Positions 36,122 through 45,703 are shown, counted from the first letter of the stretch. The stretch is 64,000 nt of DNA from Desulfuromonadaceae bacterium (GCA_028712075.1 JAQTQX010000008.1:1-64000), one strand, 5' to 3'. Made by a program: numbers and translations. Notes: a model not told the origin generated them from the letters alone.

Positions 36122-36532
36122 ATGAAATTTCGTATCAAAATAGTGCTAGTGGCGGTAGCAGCATTGTTTCCCGGAGCAGTATATGCGGCGGGTGAAATAC
36201 AGGAGGGACAGTGGGAAATTTCCACCACCATGGAGATGCCCGGTATGCCGTTCAAGATGCCGCCGCAGGTAATGAAGCACTGTTATTCGAAAAATGATGT
36301 CAAAGACCAGAAAAATGTTATCAACAGAGACAAGGACTGTTCCATAACGGAATTCAAAACGTCCGGCAACAAAGTTTCCTGGAAGATGGTCTGCACGGGA
36401 GAAAAGAAGGGTACTTTCAGTGGTGAGACCGTTTTCAGCGGCAACTCATATACTTCCAACATGAAAATGAGCACCGAAGGGCAGAACATGACCATGAATG
36501 TGAAGGGAAAACGGATCGGAAACTGTCCGTAA
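36122..36532 (+). CDS. DUF3617-family exported protein
   Basis: A 136-residue protein with a cleavable signal peptide (cut expected after AVYAA, near residue 22). The mature part reads GQWEISTTMEMPGMPFKMP, then has a cysteine pair spanning a KDCSITEF strand, and ends with GNCP. This pattern fits DUF3617, a family of periplasmic proteins with no known role. It lies between gcvT and gcvH with short gaps (35 and 32 bases) and its own GGA ribosome-binding site, so it is co-transcribed with cytoplasmic enzymes although it should act in the periplasm. Confidence 0.8.
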   Translation: MKFRIKIVLVAVAALFPGAVYAAGEIQEGQWEISTTMEMPGMPFKMPPQVMKHCYSKNDVKDQKNVINRDKDCSITEFKTSGNKVSWKMVCTGEKKGTFSGETVFSGNSYTSNMKMSTEGQNMTMNVKGKRIGNCP

Positions 36533-36564
36533 TTTCAATTTTGCATCACTGGAGGAGCTAGAAT

Positions 36565-36936
36565 ATGAGCATGTACTTTACGAAGGAACATGAGTGGGTA
36601 AAAATTGATGGAACAACCGGTACCGTTGGCATCAGCGATCACGCCGCCCATGAACTGGGCGATATTACCTTTGTGGAACTGCCCAAAACTGGTGCGGTCG
36701 TTAAGCAGTTTGGCATACTGGGGAGTATCGAGTCCGTCAAGGCCGCCAGCGACATCTTCTCCCCGGTTTCCGGCACGGTTGTCACGGTAAATGACATTCT
36801 TGACTCAACACCGGAACGTGTCAACGAGAGCGCAGAGAATGCCGGCTGGATGGCAGAGCTCAAGATTTCCGACGCTTCAGAATTGAAAAACCTGATGACA
36901 CGGGAGCAGTACGACGACTACCTCAAAACCCTGTAG
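36565..36936 (+). CDS. gcvH: Glycine cleavage system H protein (lipoyl carrier)
   Basis: Carries the aminomethyl intermediate on a lipoyl-lysine. The 123-residue length is standard. The lipoylation motif GSIESVKAASDIFSPVSG is complete, with the modified Lys near residue 61. GGAGGAG precedes the ATG. The H protein meets GcvP, GcvT and the L protein in turn; P and T are encoded on either side, and enzymes for its lipoylation follow in the same operon. Confidence 0.97.
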   Translation: MSMYFTKEHEWVKIDGTTGTVGISDHAAHELGDITFVELPKTGAVVKQFGILGSIESVKAASDIFSPVSGTVVTVNDILDSTPERVNESAENAGWMAELKISDASELKNLMTREQYDDYLKTL

Positions 36937-36945
36937 GAGAGGTAC

Positions 36946-38292
36946 ATGAACGACAGCCACTATTGTCCTCACACCGCCAAAGATATTCGGGAAATGCTCT
37001 CCGCTATCGGAATTGCAAGTGTCGAAGAACTCTTCGCTCCAATTCCCGCAGAACTGCGGGCAACAACCTTCAACATCCCCCCAGGTATGTCCGAATTCGA
37101 GACATTCAGTCGGATGCAGGCGATAGCCGGAGAAAACAGCCAGGGAATGATCGCTTTCATCGGTGGCGGCTTTTATGATCACATCATTCCTGCTGCAGTC
37201 GATCACCTCGCCGGGCGCTCCGAGTTTTACACCGCCTATACCCCTTACCAGCCGGAATGTTCACAGGGCACGCTCCAGGCACTGTTTGAGTACCAGACCG
37301 CCATCTGCCGCCTGACCGGGCTGGATGTTTCCAATGCATCGCTTTACGACGGCGCGACCGCATGCGCCGAAGCAGCCATGATGTCCCTGCGCGTGACCGG
37401 GCGCACCAAGATCGTCGTTGATGGCTGCGTCAGCCCATTTTCCCGGCAGGTGCTAAAAACCTACCTGTACAACCTGAATGTGGATGTTATCGAACTGGAG
37501 CCACTGGACGGACTGCTCAACCGGAACGGGCTTGACGAGGTGCTGGATGATAGTGTGGCTGCCGTGCTGGTTCAAAATCCTAATTTTTTCGGCTGCATCG
37601 AGGATTTTTCGCAATTAGCAGTGCAGGTTCATGGCGTCGGGGCTCTCCTGGTCAGTTCGGTCTATCCGATCTCGCTTGGCATGCTGAAGTCCCCCGGCGA
37701 GATGGGGGTTGATATCGCCATAGGCGATGGCCAGAGCCTGGGCAATCCACTTTCGTTCGGCGGCCCCTCTTTCGGGTTTATCGCCGCCAGGAAGAGTCTT
37801 ATCCGCAATATGCCCGGCCGTATCGTCGGCGAGACCGTGGACCGGAACGGCACGCGCGGCTACGTGTTGACCTTGCAAGCACGCGAACAGCATATCAAAC
37901 GTCACAGGGCAACCTCGAACATTTGCAGCAATCAGGGGCTCTGCGCCCTGCGTGGCCTCATTTTTCTTTCTGCCATCGGGAAAGATGGCCTAGCCGAGCT
38001 GGCCAGCCTGAACCGCGACAAGGCCGAATACGCTAAAAGCAAACTGCTCACGATTCCGGGAGTAACGGTGCTGCAATCAGCCCTTACCTTTAACGAGTTC
38101 ACCCTGTTCCTGCCGAAAGATGCTGACAACGTGGTGGCGGCACTTCTGGAACGGGGCATTGCCGCCGGTGTACCTCTGGGGCAGTATTATGAGGGTTCGG
38201 AGAAATGTCTGGCAGTGACGGTGACCGAAAAACGGACCAGAAAGGATATTGATCTGTTAGTCAGGGAACTGGAGGTGGCGTTATGCAACTGA
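36946..38292 (+). CDS. gcvPA: Glycine dehydrogenase (decarboxylating) subunit 1
   Basis: Alpha half of the split P protein that decarboxylates glycine. About 448 residues of the aminotransferase fold without the PLP lysine. The segments [38 protein letters not shown] and [14 protein letters not shown] are typical. AGGAGAGG precedes the ATG. It overlaps the next gene by 10 bases, in keeping with equal production of the two halves. Confidence 0.96.
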   Translation: MNDSHYCPHTAKDIREMLSAIGIASVEELFAPIPAELRATTFNIPPGMSEFETFSRMQAIAGENSQGMIAFIGGGFYDHIIPAAVDHLAGRSEFYTAYTPYQPECSQGTLQALFEYQTAICRLTGLDVSNASLYDGATACAEAAMMSLRVTGRTKIVVDGCVSPFSRQVLKTYLYNLNVDVIELEPLDGLLNRNGLDEVLDDSVAAVLVQNPNFFGCIEDFSQLAVQVHGVGALLVSSVYPISLGMLKSPGEMGVDIAIGDGQSLGNPLSFGGPSFGFIAARKSLIRNMPGRIVGETVDRNGTRGYVLTLQAREQHIKRHRATSNICSNQGLCALRGLIFLSAIGKDGLAELASLNRDKAEYAKSKLLTIPGVTVLQSALTFNEFTLFLPKDADNVVAALLERGIAAGVPLGQYYEGSEKCLAVTVTEKRTRKDIDLLVRELEVALCN

Positions 38293-39731
38293 TCTACGAG
38301 CAGTCAACTCCCGGGCGCCACGGCATCAGGCTTCCGGCCTCAGATGTCCCTGTTGCCCCCGCACTCCCGGCCGATCTGCTACGCTCAGAAGCCGCCAAGC
38401 TGGCCGAGATCTCCGAGCTCGATCTGGTCCGGCATTTCACCAACCTGTCCCGCCGCAATTTTTCGGTGGACACCAATTTCTATCCGCTTGGCTCCTGCAC
38501 CATGAAATACAATGCCAAGGTGCTGGAGAACTCGGCCGCGCTGTTTGCGCCGTTTCACCCCATGACAGCACTGTTACCGGGGGGGGCGGAGTTCTGTCAG
38601 GGGACGCTGGGGCTGCTCTATGATCTCGGTCAACTGTTGGCCGACATCACTGGCATGGATGAAGTGACTACCCAGCCGCTGGCCGGTGCGCACGGGGAGA
38701 TGACCGGAATTCTGCTGATTTCTGCCTACCACGCTGCCAGAGGCAACAGGGCAAAAAAGAAATACGTGGTAGTTCCCGATTCTTCACATGGCACCAATCC
38801 TGCTTCGGCAGCTATTGCCGGCTACGAGATCATTACCGTACCGACCGCTCCATACGGTGATATGGATCTGGAACTGTTCAAAACGGCCATGAATGACGAA
38901 GTAGCAGCGGTCATGATGACCTGTCCAAACACACTCGGCTTGTTCAATCCGCACATCAAGGAGGTCAGTGACATTGCCCACTGCCACGACGCCCTGATGT
39001 ACTACGATGGCGCCAACCTCAACGCCATCATGGGCAAGGTCAAGCCAGGCGACGTCGGTTTCGACGTCGTTCATGTCAACCTGCACAAAACATTCGGCAC
39101 CCCCCATGGTGGCGGCGGCCCCGGTTCCGGGCCGGTCGGCGTCAAAAAATCGCTGATTCCGTTTCTGCCGCAACCGCGTATTGTTATGGCTGCTGACGGT
39201 GCAATACATCTCGAAACCGCCAATCCCGAGGCCATTGGTCGCACTGCCAACTTCTTCGGCAACTTCGGGGTTATGGCAAAGGCCTACTCATATATCATCA
39301 TGCTCGGCCGCGAAGGATTGATCGAAGTTTCCGAGTTGGCGGTACTCAATGCCAATTACCTCAAGGAAAAACTCAAGCCGTACTATGATCTCCCTTACGA
39401 TATGACCTGCATGCATGAGTGTGTCTTTTCGGCATCGCGCCAGCTGGAGCATGGCGTGCATGCCATCGATATCGCCAAATTCCTCATCGACAAGGGGTAT
39501 CACCCCCCCACGGTCTATTTCCCGATGATCGTCAAGGAAGCGATTATGATCGAGCCGACTGAAACTGAGAGTAAAGCCACTCTCGATGCGTTTATTGAAG
39601 TAATGATCGATGCAGCGCAGACCACCGAATGTAATCCGCAGGCACTGTTCGACGCACCATTGACCATGCCGGTCTCGCGACTCGATGAAACCAAGGCGGC
39701 CCGGGAGCAGAAAATCTGTTGCATCGGATGA
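38283..39731 (+). CDS. gcvPB: Glycine dehydrogenase (decarboxylating) subunit 2
   Basis: Beta half of the P protein, 482 residues, carrying the PLP cofactor. The PLP site is in [21 protein letters not shown], in which the Lys forms the Schiff base. [12 protein letters not shown] supplies the Asp contact to the ring nitrogen. With GcvPA it forms the active decarboxylase that passes aminomethyl to GcvH. Its end overlaps the lipoate-transfer gene by 4 bases. Confidence 0.96.
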   Translation: MQLIYEQSTPGRHGIRLPASDVPVAPALPADLLRSEAAKLAEISELDLVRHFTNLSRRNFSVDTNFYPLGSCTMKYNAKVLENSAALFAPFHPMTALLPGGAEFCQGTLGLLYDLGQLLADITGMDEVTTQPLAGAHGEMTGILLISAYHAARGNRAKKKYVVVPDSSHGTNPASAAIAGYEIITVPTAPYGDMDLELFKTAMNDEVAAVMMTCPNTLGLFNPHIKEVSDIAHCHDALMYYDGANLNAIMGKVKPGDVGFDVVHVNLHKTFGTPHGGGGPGSGPVGVKKSLIPFLPQPRIVMAADGAIHLETANPEAIGRTANFFGNFGVMAKAYSYIIMLGREGLIEVSELAVLNANYLKEKLKPYYDLPYDMTCMHECVFSASRQLEHGVHAIDIAKFLIDKGYHPPTVYFPMIVKEAIMIEPTETESKATLDAFIEVMIDAAQTTECNPQALFDAPLTMPVSRLDETKAAREQKICCIG

Positions 39732-40567
39732 CTAACGTCGACGGTTTTATGGGCAATACGTTCTCAGGCTGGCGCCTCATTGTGACACCACCGCATTCCG
39801 GAGCGGTGAACATGGCGATTGATGAGGCACTGCTCCATTCATTCGATCCGGCATCTTCCCTGCCGGTGTTGCGGTTGTACGACTGGCGTCCTGCGGCACT
39901 GTCGTTGGGGCGTTTTCAAAAAGCAGCCGAAGTGCTTGACCTTGAACGCTGCCGGGATGACGGCATGGCAATCGTACGGCGCGTGACAGGCGGCGGTGTG
40001 ATTTATCATGCTGACGAACTGACCTATTCGCTCATCTGCACCCCCGGGCAAATTCCCGCAACAACTTCCATCAAAGACTCTTTCCGGGTACTGACCGGTT
40101 TTCTGCTGGCCTTTTACCGGTCTCTCGCCCTTGATCCATCATTTGCGACCGATGCGCTACCCGCAGGAACACGTTTGGGCGAACGGACTGCATTCTGCTA
40201 TTCCGGAAAAGAGAGTTTTGATATTCTTGTGAATGGCCGCAAGATAGGCGGCAATGCCCAGCGCCGCCTTAAAGGGGTAATCTTCCAGCATGGTTCGATA
40301 CCTCTACAGAATCGCGCTGCGACTGGTCTGTCATACATGAGAAAGGTGCTTCCCGAATCTGTTGAGTGCGTCACAAGCCTGAGTGAGCATGGGGTGAATG
40401 CCACCGTGGAGCGTCTGGTGAATGGTATCGCTGAATCATTCAGCAGTTATTTTGGCATCGAGCTTCTGCATGATTCACTCTCTTCACGAGAGCAGACCAT
40501 TGCATACGAGTTGCAAAAAAATAAATACTCGACGGATGGCTGGAACCTGGAAGGAGTTGCTGTGTGA
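39728..40567 (+). CDS. lipM: LipM-like octanoyltransferase / lipoate-protein ligase family protein
   Basis: A biotin/lipoate transferase fold protein, about 279 residues. It has RRVTGGGVIYHADELTYS: the GGG resembles lipoate ligase LplA, while ELTYS resembles octanoyltransferase LipM. A Cys in FCYSGKESFDI (residue 157) sits where LipM has its catalytic Cys, and GRKIGGNAQRR supplies the Lys. I favour octanoyl transfer to GcvH, followed by LipA. The ATG start overlaps the gcvPB stop by 4 bases (ATGA). Ligation of free lipoate is the alternative. Confidence 0.85.
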   Translation: MTNVDGFMGNTFSGWRLIVTPPHSGAVNMAIDEALLHSFDPASSLPVLRLYDWRPAALSLGRFQKAAEVLDLERCRDDGMAIVRRVTGGGVIYHADELTYSLICTPGQIPATTSIKDSFRVLTGFLLAFYRSLALDPSFATDALPAGTRLGERTAFCYSGKESFDILVNGRKIGGNAQRRLKGVIFQHGSIPLQNRAATGLSYMRKVLPESVECVTSLSEHGVNATVERLVNGIAESFSSYFGIELLHDSLSSREQTIAYELQKNKYSTDGWNLEGVAV

Positions 40568-41406
40568 ATATCCAGCGTAAACCGGAGTGGCTCCGCAAAA
40601 AAGCCAACCCCGGTGAGCAGAGCGAGATGCGTCGACTGCTGGCTGAGCTTAACCTGAATACTGTCTGCCAACAGGCGCTCTGCCCCAACATCTCGGAGTG
40701 TTTTGCCTCCGGTCAGGCAACATTCCTGATTCTGGGAAAAAACTGTACCCGCCGCTGCCGTTTCTGTACTATTGATAAAGTCGCGCCGCTACCGGTCGAT
40801 ACCGGTGAACCGGCACGGGTTGCCGAAGCGGTGGCCCGCCTGAAATTGTCATATTTGGTTATCACCAGCCCGACCCGCGATGATCTACCTGACGGAGGTG
40901 CGGCGCACTATGCGGCTACAGTGGAATCAATCCGCACCGTTTCTCCCTCTACGCAGATCGAAGTACTGATCCCAGATTTTATGGGGAACCGGGCAAGTGT
41001 CCAGACAGTTGCAGCATCCCAACCCGTCATCATTGCCCACAACATCGAAACAGTGCCGCGTCTCTACCACATCCGCAGCGGCGCCGACTACCAACGGTCG
41101 CTCGAAGTGCTGCGCGTGGTAGACGATCTGGCGCCAGACATTCACACAAAATCGGGCATTATGCTGGGGATGGGAGAGCGCGAAGGGGAAGTGAGAGAGG
41201 TCTTTCGGGATCTGCTGGGCGTGGGGTGCATGTATCTCAGTATTGGCCAGTATCTGGCACCCGGTCGCAACAGTTATCCCGTCCAGGAGTACGTCCCGCC
41301 GGAACGGTTCGAAACGTTGCGCTTACAGGCGTTGGAGACGGGGTTTCTGCATGTCGAAAGTGGTCCATATATACGCAGTTCGTATCATGCGGAAAAGTAC
41401 CGGTAA
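40564..41406 (+). CDS. lipA: Lipoyl synthase
   Basis: Radical SAM enzyme that inserts two sulfurs into the octanoyl chain on carrier proteins. The N-terminal auxiliary-cluster cysteines (Cys35, Cys40, Cys46), the radical SAM motif CTRRCRFC (Cys61, Cys65, Cys68) and the C-terminal RSSYHAEKY serine motif are all present in 280 residues. The start is GTG and overlaps the previous stop by 4 bases (GTGA). It ends the glycine cleavage operon and should complete lipoylation of GcvH. Confidence 0.97.
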   Translation: MNIQRKPEWLRKKANPGEQSEMRRLLAELNLNTVCQQALCPNISECFASGQATFLILGKNCTRRCRFCTIDKVAPLPVDTGEPARVAEAVARLKLSYLVITSPTRDDLPDGGAAHYAATVESIRTVSPSTQIEVLIPDFMGNRASVQTVAASQPVIIAHNIETVPRLYHIRSGADYQRSLEVLRVVDDLAPDIHTKSGIMLGMGEREGEVREVFRDLLGVGCMYLSIGQYLAPGRNSYPVQEYVPPERFETLRLQALETGFLHVESGPYIRSSYHAEKYR

Positions 41407-41426
41407 TCGGGAGACCCTGTCTGCCA

Positions 41427-41771
41427 TCAGGTTTCGGCTCCCTGACTCCCGTCAGCAGCTTTGTCACTGTTTGTCTTCCTGATATGTTGCCTGCCGCGAT
41501 ACCCGTCACTCCGGTTTTTCAGATCCATAATCCGGATCTCTTCGTCAGTCATTGCAATCTTTTGCGAATGATTTTCGTACGTCGCCTTGCTTTTTCTGCT
41601 CGCCTGCCGCGCTCTTTCCGTGCCTGTCGCCTTCGATTCATCGCCACCGCCTGAACAGACAATCTCGAATTTGTAGGGCATATCCGTCATAATGCAGTCG
41701 GCAAAAGCCGCTCCCGGCGGAGCTAACGACCACACCATCAATGCGCAGAACATGTGTACCATCAGAGTCAT
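41427..41771 (-). CDS. Hypothetical exported protein, about 114 residues
   Basis: An N-terminal hydrophobic stretch ending in GAAFAD looks like a signal peptide. The mature part has two cysteines (CIMTDMP and EIVCSGGG) that could pair, then a long charged tail rich in Lys, Arg, Glu and Ser. GAGGAGAG before the ATG at 41771 supports the start. No family is recognised. It follows a PilZ gene by 11 bases on the same strand and converges with lipA. Confidence 0.6.
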   Translation of the reverse strand: MTLMVHMFCALMVWSLAPPGAAFADCIMTDMPYKFEIVCSGGGDESKATGTERARQASRKSKATYENHSQKIAMTDEEIRIMDLKNRSDGYRGRQHIRKTNSDKAADGSQGAET

Positions 41772-41782
41772 GGTTTCTCTCC

Positions 41783-42166
41783 TCATTCCTCACGGAGTTG
41801 GTTAGCCAACTGTCTCCGCCGTTTCTCATGATTTGCCATGGCAATGTCTGTATCTGCCGACAAACTTTCCACCAATTTGGATAACCGTTCCCTGGTATCC
41901 GCTTGATATGAAATAAACTTTATTCCTGCCATGGCAAAGGGAACGCAGACAATCTCGGCAACAAGCTGGAGGGGAACACTTTCATCGGCGACGTGGACCG
42001 TCAAGCCGAATTTGTTTCCGAGAGGAAGAGTCGTGCCATGTTCCAGGCGAATCAAGGCCCCACTCATGGAAATATTTTCCAGTTGCCCCGAATACGTGGC
42101 ACCATTGAAGGCCAACACCGTTTTTGTTGAAAACGGTACCCGGTGAAATCTCCGTTTTTCCAACAT
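41783..42166 (-). CDS. PilZ-domain protein
   Basis: About 127 residues. It starts LEKRRFHRVPFSTK, where the RxxxR motif of PilZ domains is expected (RRFHR), followed by the beta-barrel segment ENISMSGALIRLE in place of the D/NxSxxG motif. Such proteins bind cyclic di-GMP and alter motility or surface behaviour. GGAGGA before the ATG sets the start; the frame is open 16 codons upstream. A second PilZ protein is encoded at 56.1-56.5 kb. The output partner is unknown. Confidence 0.8.
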   Translation of the reverse strand: MLEKRRFHRVPFSTKTVLAFNGATYSGQLENISMSGALIRLEHGTTLPLGNKFGLTVHVADESVPLQLVAEIVCVPFAMAGIKFISYQADTRERLSKLVESLSADTDIAMANHEKRRRQLANQLREE

Positions 42167-42374
42167 GACCCATTCCTCCACAAAAAGGTCACACCAATTT
42201 CCGGCATGACGCAAAAATGTGCTGCGTATCTTCGCCTAGTGAGTATAGCAGACACAAGCAGAAAGTGAATAGTATGAAAACTATTTTGGTGACACTCATG
42301 AAAAAAGTACCTCCTCATGGCTCGATCTAATGCTATAGTGGCGGCAGGTTTTCATACAGTCGCACACACAGAGA

Positions 42375-42629
42375 ATGGCCATGGATATTTTACAGCAAAT
42401 ATTGGACAGCTTTGCATATCAGGTACCTAACTCCCGGTTTTTATGGCTTATGGTGATTGCCATACCCGTTATGGCACTGTTTTCTGCAATTGCTACGGCA
42501 ATTTCTTCTGCACTGGAGTCAGGCGAAAGAAAAAAGGAGTTAAGCCGACTGGTACATAAAACCCTTATTGAACAGATGAAACATGATGAAGAGTTGGACG
42601 CAAAGAGCAGGAGAGTAACCGGACAATAA
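42375..42629 (+). CDS. Hypothetical small membrane protein, 84 residues
   Basis: One transmembrane helix (residues 23-46, FLWLMVIAIPVMALFSAIATA) is followed by a charged cytoplasmic-looking helix rich in Lys, Glu and Leu. An alternative ATG lies two codons in. No family is recognised. It stands before a thioesterase gene 44 bases away on the same strand and divergently from the PilZ gene. Real-gene status rests on its membrane helix pattern and normal composition. Confidence 0.55.
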   Translation: MAMDILQQILDSFAYQVPNSRFLWLMVIAIPVMALFSAIATAISSALESGERKKELSRLVHKTLIEQMKHDEELDAKSRRVTGQ

Positions 42630-42673
42630 CCTCCTCTTGGAGGCGCCGGATTTATGGCCAGGGAAATAGCAAC

Positions 42674-43102
42674 ATGAATGATATAAAACAGTTTTTTTCA
42701 CGCGAAGATATGTTCGCAAGGCATGCCGGCATTGAATTGGTTGAGGTGGCACCCGGCTCGGCAAAAGTTAGAATGGAAATCAAGCCGTTCCATGTTAACG
42801 GCGCCGGGACAGTTCATGGCGGAGCCATATTTACGCTGGCTGATTTTGCCTTTGCGATCGCCTCAAATTCTCACGGTACCCTTGCAATGGGGATCAGCAC
42901 CAGCATGAATTTCGTCAAGGCAGCTTATGACGGGACATTATATGCGGAAGCACGAGAGCAGTCGTGCAATGCAAAACTCGCCTCATATGGGGTAACAATC
43001 ACGGACGATGCTGGTGATGTTGTGGCCCTGTTTCAAGGCATGGTGTACCGCAAAAACAGGCCAACGATTCCGCCTGAGAGTCAGGCGGCAACGAAAGGCT
43101 AA
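42674..43102 (+). CDS. PaaI-family hotdog thioesterase
   Basis: A 142-residue hotdog-fold acyl-CoA thioesterase. The active-site segment GAGTVHGGAIFTLADFAFA contains the conserved His-Gly-Gly and Asp of the PaaI/4HBT group. It should hydrolyse an aryl- or acyl-CoA in the cytoplasm as a tetramer. No phenylacetate genes are nearby, so the natural substrate is unknown. It converges with the uracil-DNA glycosylase gene over 4 bases. Confidence 0.88.
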   Translation: MNDIKQFFSREDMFARHAGIELVEVAPGSAKVRMEIKPFHVNGAGTVHGGAIFTLADFAFAIASNSHGTLAMGISTSMNFVKAAYDGTLYAEAREQSCNAKLASYGVTITDDAGDVVALFQGMVYRKNRPTIPPESQAATKG

Positions 43103-43106
43103 GCTG

Positions 43107-43886
43107 CTACCTTTTCCTGGTTTTTTCCGGCACCGGCAATTTCAGAAGCTGCAGAACCTGAGTCATGTCATCCCAGACACTCCAGAACGAATCTGAGTTG
43201 CCTCCACTGCGGAGCAGGTACGACGGGTGGTAGGTCGGCATGAGCGGGATGCCGTGGAAATCGTGAAATTTGCTGCGCAGCTTCGAGATAGGGGTTTTGG
43301 TCTGCAGCAGCGCCTGGGCGGCGGAAGTGCCCAGTGCCACAATTACCTCCGGTTTGACCGAGGCGATCTGCCGCAGCAGAAATGGCGAGCAGGTGCTGAC
43401 TTCATCACTTTCCGGCGGGCGGTTCTGGGGGGGACGGCATTTGACTACATTGCAGATGTACACCTCTTCACGTTTCAACTCCATGGCCGCAATGACGCGA
43501 TTCAAAATTTTACCGGCATCCCCGACAAACGGCTCCCCCTGGGCATCCTCGTCGGCTCCCGGACCCTCGCCGACAAACAGAAGCCGCGCCTTCGGATTTC
43601 CGGTTCCAAACACCAGATTCTTCCTGGTTGCTCCCAATTTACACCTCTGACATGCCCCGATGCTTTTTCTGATCTGTTCCACTGTTTCGTGAAGCTCCGG
43701 TGGAATATCCTGTCCGGTCGTGGCGGATGGCCCGGACGCTTTTTGTGCAGACTCCGCGTAAGGCGTCGTGTCAGAAATAACAGGCTTCATGAGCTCCAGC
43801 GGAATGCCATCCACTCCGCTTTCCTGGAGATCCTGCAGGTAGGCGGTGAGCGATGCGAAAAGATGTGCTTTGGTGGAAGGGGCCAT
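43107..43886 (-). CDS. Type 4 uracil-DNA glycosylase
   Basis: Iron-sulfur uracil-DNA glycosylase that removes uracil from DNA. The core starts with CQRCKLGATRKNLVFGTGNP, giving two of the four cluster Cys, then GEGPGADEDAQGEPFVG, the catalytic motif I with Glu. CNVVKCRPP and the CSPFLLRQ Cys give the others, and TYHPSYLL is motif II. The first 80 residues are a variable extension often seen in Geobacter relatives. The ATG at 43886 has GGGAG upstream; a TTG at 43892 is possible. Confidence 0.92.
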   Translation of the reverse strand: MAPSTKAHLFASLTAYLQDLQESGVDGIPLELMKPVISDTTPYAESAQKASGPSATTGQDIPPELHETVEQIRKSIGACQRCKLGATRKNLVFGTGNPKARLLFVGEGPGADEDAQGEPFVGDAGKILNRVIAAMELKREEVYICNVVKCRPPQNRPPESDEVSTCSPFLLRQIASVKPEVIVALGTSAAQALLQTKTPISKLRSKFHDFHGIPLMPTYHPSYLLRSGGNSDSFWSVWDDMTQVLQLLKLPVPEKTRKR

Positions 43887-43903
43887 TGCCAAAATACTCC
43901 CGA

Positions 43904-43950
43904 GATCAATTTATTGATCAATTTTATGTGCAACAAAGCGCCAATTGGCG
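43904..43950. promoter_or_regulatory. Two palindromes in the divergent glycosylase/phospholipase spacer
   Basis: GATCAAT-TT-ATTGATC (43904-43919) and the perfect palindrome CGCCAATTGGCG (43939-43950) lie 19 bases apart in the 122-base region between two divergent genes. Such symmetry suggests repressor operators, but no regulator is known and no promoter boxes were fixed. Confidence 0.35.
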
Positions 43951-44008
43951 TACAATCGGCGATGCAATCTACCAGTAAGCACCTGACCTGTCAAAAGAAA
44001 GAACTTAT

Positions 44009-44908
44009 ATGCTATTTCTATTAATCGCAATCGCGGCAACCCTGATTCCAACAGATGCATACGCCTGGGGAGGAGGTATCCATCTTCAGCTGGGGGCTCA
44101 GGTTCTGGCGAATCCCGGGTTGTTGCCGGGTGACATGGCAACACTTCTGACACTTCATCCAAAGGATTTTCTCTATGGCTGCCTCGCGCCGGACATTACG
44201 CTCGGGAAAAAATATACCCACTCTCTGTTACACTGTCATCGCTGGGGTATCGGGCGAACTCTGCTAAAAGAGGCCGAAAATGACCATCAGAAGGCCTGTG
44301 CGTATGGTTATCTCTGCCATCTGGCCGCTGATACGATCGCCCACAATTACTACGTCCCCTATAAAACAATCCGCTCATTTCCCGCACTGACCATGAAACA
44401 TACCTATTGGGAGATGCGCTTTGAGGCTTTCGTCGAGAAGGATATTTGGAAACTGGCACGTATTGTCTGCCGCGCTGACAGGCGCGCCAACGATGTTTTG
44501 CTGCGCAATGTGCTGACTACTACCATCTTTTCGTTCGGTACCAACAGGAAAATTTTTAATTCCATTATGGTGCTGTCGCGTATGGAGAGGATGCAAAAAC
44601 TTGTGCAGGCGTTTTCCAGCAAGTCGCGGTATCAATTGACAGAGAGTGACCGGGACGAGTACATGCAGTTGGCCCGTGAGGCGATGGTTGATTTTCTGAA
44701 TAACCCGGGGGATTCAAAGTTTCTTAAAGTTGATCCTACTGGTGAAAAAGCGCTTGCGGCGGCAGACTCACTGCGCAAAAAGCTACGCCTGAGATATAAA
44801 AACGGGTTCATATCAAAGTCTCAGGCTTTTGAACAGGTCGAAGCCATGCGGAGTACTCTGCGCAACTCTCTGCACAAGCCAGAACTGCTGAAAAAACTGC
44901 ATGTCTAA
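44009..44908 (+). CDS. Zinc-dependent phospholipase C-like exported protein
   Basis: A 299-residue protein with a signal peptide ending at DAYAWGGG. The mature protein starts with Trp-Gly, as zinc phospholipase C enzymes do. YTHSLLHCHRWG and CHLAADTIAHNYYVPYK give the His and Asp expected to bind zinc in the S1/P1 fold. The C-terminal 100 residues are helical and charged and do not match the core family. Envelope or extracellular action is inferred; hydrolysis of phospholipid is not certain for this bacterial subgroup. Confidence 0.75.
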   Translation: MLFLLIAIAATLIPTDAYAWGGGIHLQLGAQVLANPGLLPGDMATLLTLHPKDFLYGCLAPDITLGKKYTHSLLHCHRWGIGRTLLKEAENDHQKACAYGYLCHLAADTIAHNYYVPYKTIRSFPALTMKHTYWEMRFEAFVEKDIWKLARIVCRADRRANDVLLRNVLTTTIFSFGTNRKIFNSIMVLSRMERMQKLVQAFSSKSRYQLTESDRDEYMQLAREAMVDFLNNPGDSKFLKVDPTGEKALAAADSLRKKLRLRYKNGFISKSQAFEQVEAMRSTLRNSLHKPELLKKLHV

Positions 44909-44929
44909 ATAACGGAGGAACTGAACCTC

Positions 44930-45703
44930 TTAATAAAGTGCCGGCTTACGATCATTGAAACAGGGAATTTGCGCCCGCCAGTCGGCCATGATCTGCATGT
45001 CGAGCACCGCGCTGATTTCCGTTTCATGTTCGCCCGCCTCAGCCAGCACCTCACCTTTGGGATCAATAATCATGCTCATGCCGAAGAAGTCAAGTTTGCC
45101 GATGATGCCGCAGGCGTTACAGGCGACAACGAAAAGCTGGTTTTCAATTGCCCGTGCCCGGAGCAGGGTACGCCAATGTTCCTGGCGCGGTTTCGGCCAT
45201 TGGGCCGGCACACAGATTATCTGGGCTCCTTCAAGCGCCAGACGTCTCGATAGTTCGGGAAAACGCAGGTCATAACAGATGATCACCCCGATCTTTCCGA
45301 TTGAGGTATCGACAAGCAGCCACGAATCACCACCGGAAAACGCTTTATCTTCACCAAGGAGCGAGAACAGATGAATCTTCCGGTAACTGCCAGCCAACAC
45401 CCCATTATCGGCAACATAAATCGTATTGAACACCTTGTCACCGTTCGGTTCCGGCATACTGCCGATAATGACCAGTTTGTGCAGCGCTGAAAGCTCTAAA
45501 AGCTCCTGTACGATTGCCTCAGTGCGACGAGCCAGTTCGTTGAGGTTTTTGTACGCAAACCCGCTTGACCACATCTCCGGCAGTACGGCCAGGGTTACCC
45601 CCTGTGCGGCAACCCGTGGGAGTGCTTCGCGAATGTACGCCAGATTGGCATCGACATCTCCCTGTTTGACTGTGAATTGAAGTGCTGCAGCATGTATGGT
45701 CAT
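44930..45703 (-). CDS. Carbon-nitrogen hydrolase (omega-amidase/Nit-like)
   Basis: A 257-residue nitrilase-superfamily amidase. The catalytic Glu (LPEMWSSGF), Lys (SYRKIHLF) and Cys (IICYDLRFPEL) are all present. The pattern is closest to YafV/Nit2-type omega-amidases, which hydrolyse alpha-ketoglutaramate or repair deaminated metabolites. It is convergent with the phospholipase-like gene and divergent from the FAD-linked oxidase gene. The substrate is a family inference. Confidence 0.88.
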   Translation of the reverse strand: MTIHAAALQFTVKQGDVDANLAYIREALPRVAAQGVTLAVLPEMWSSGFAYKNLNELARRTEAIVQELLELSALHKLVIIGSMPEPNGDKVFNTIYVADNGVLAGSYRKIHLFSLLGEDKAFSGGDSWLLVDTSIGKIGVIICYDLRFPELSRRLALEGAQIICVPAQWPKPRQEHWRTLLRARAIENQLFVVACNACGIIGKLDFFGMSMIIDPKGEVLAEAGEHETEISAVLDMQIMADWRAQIPCFNDRKPALY

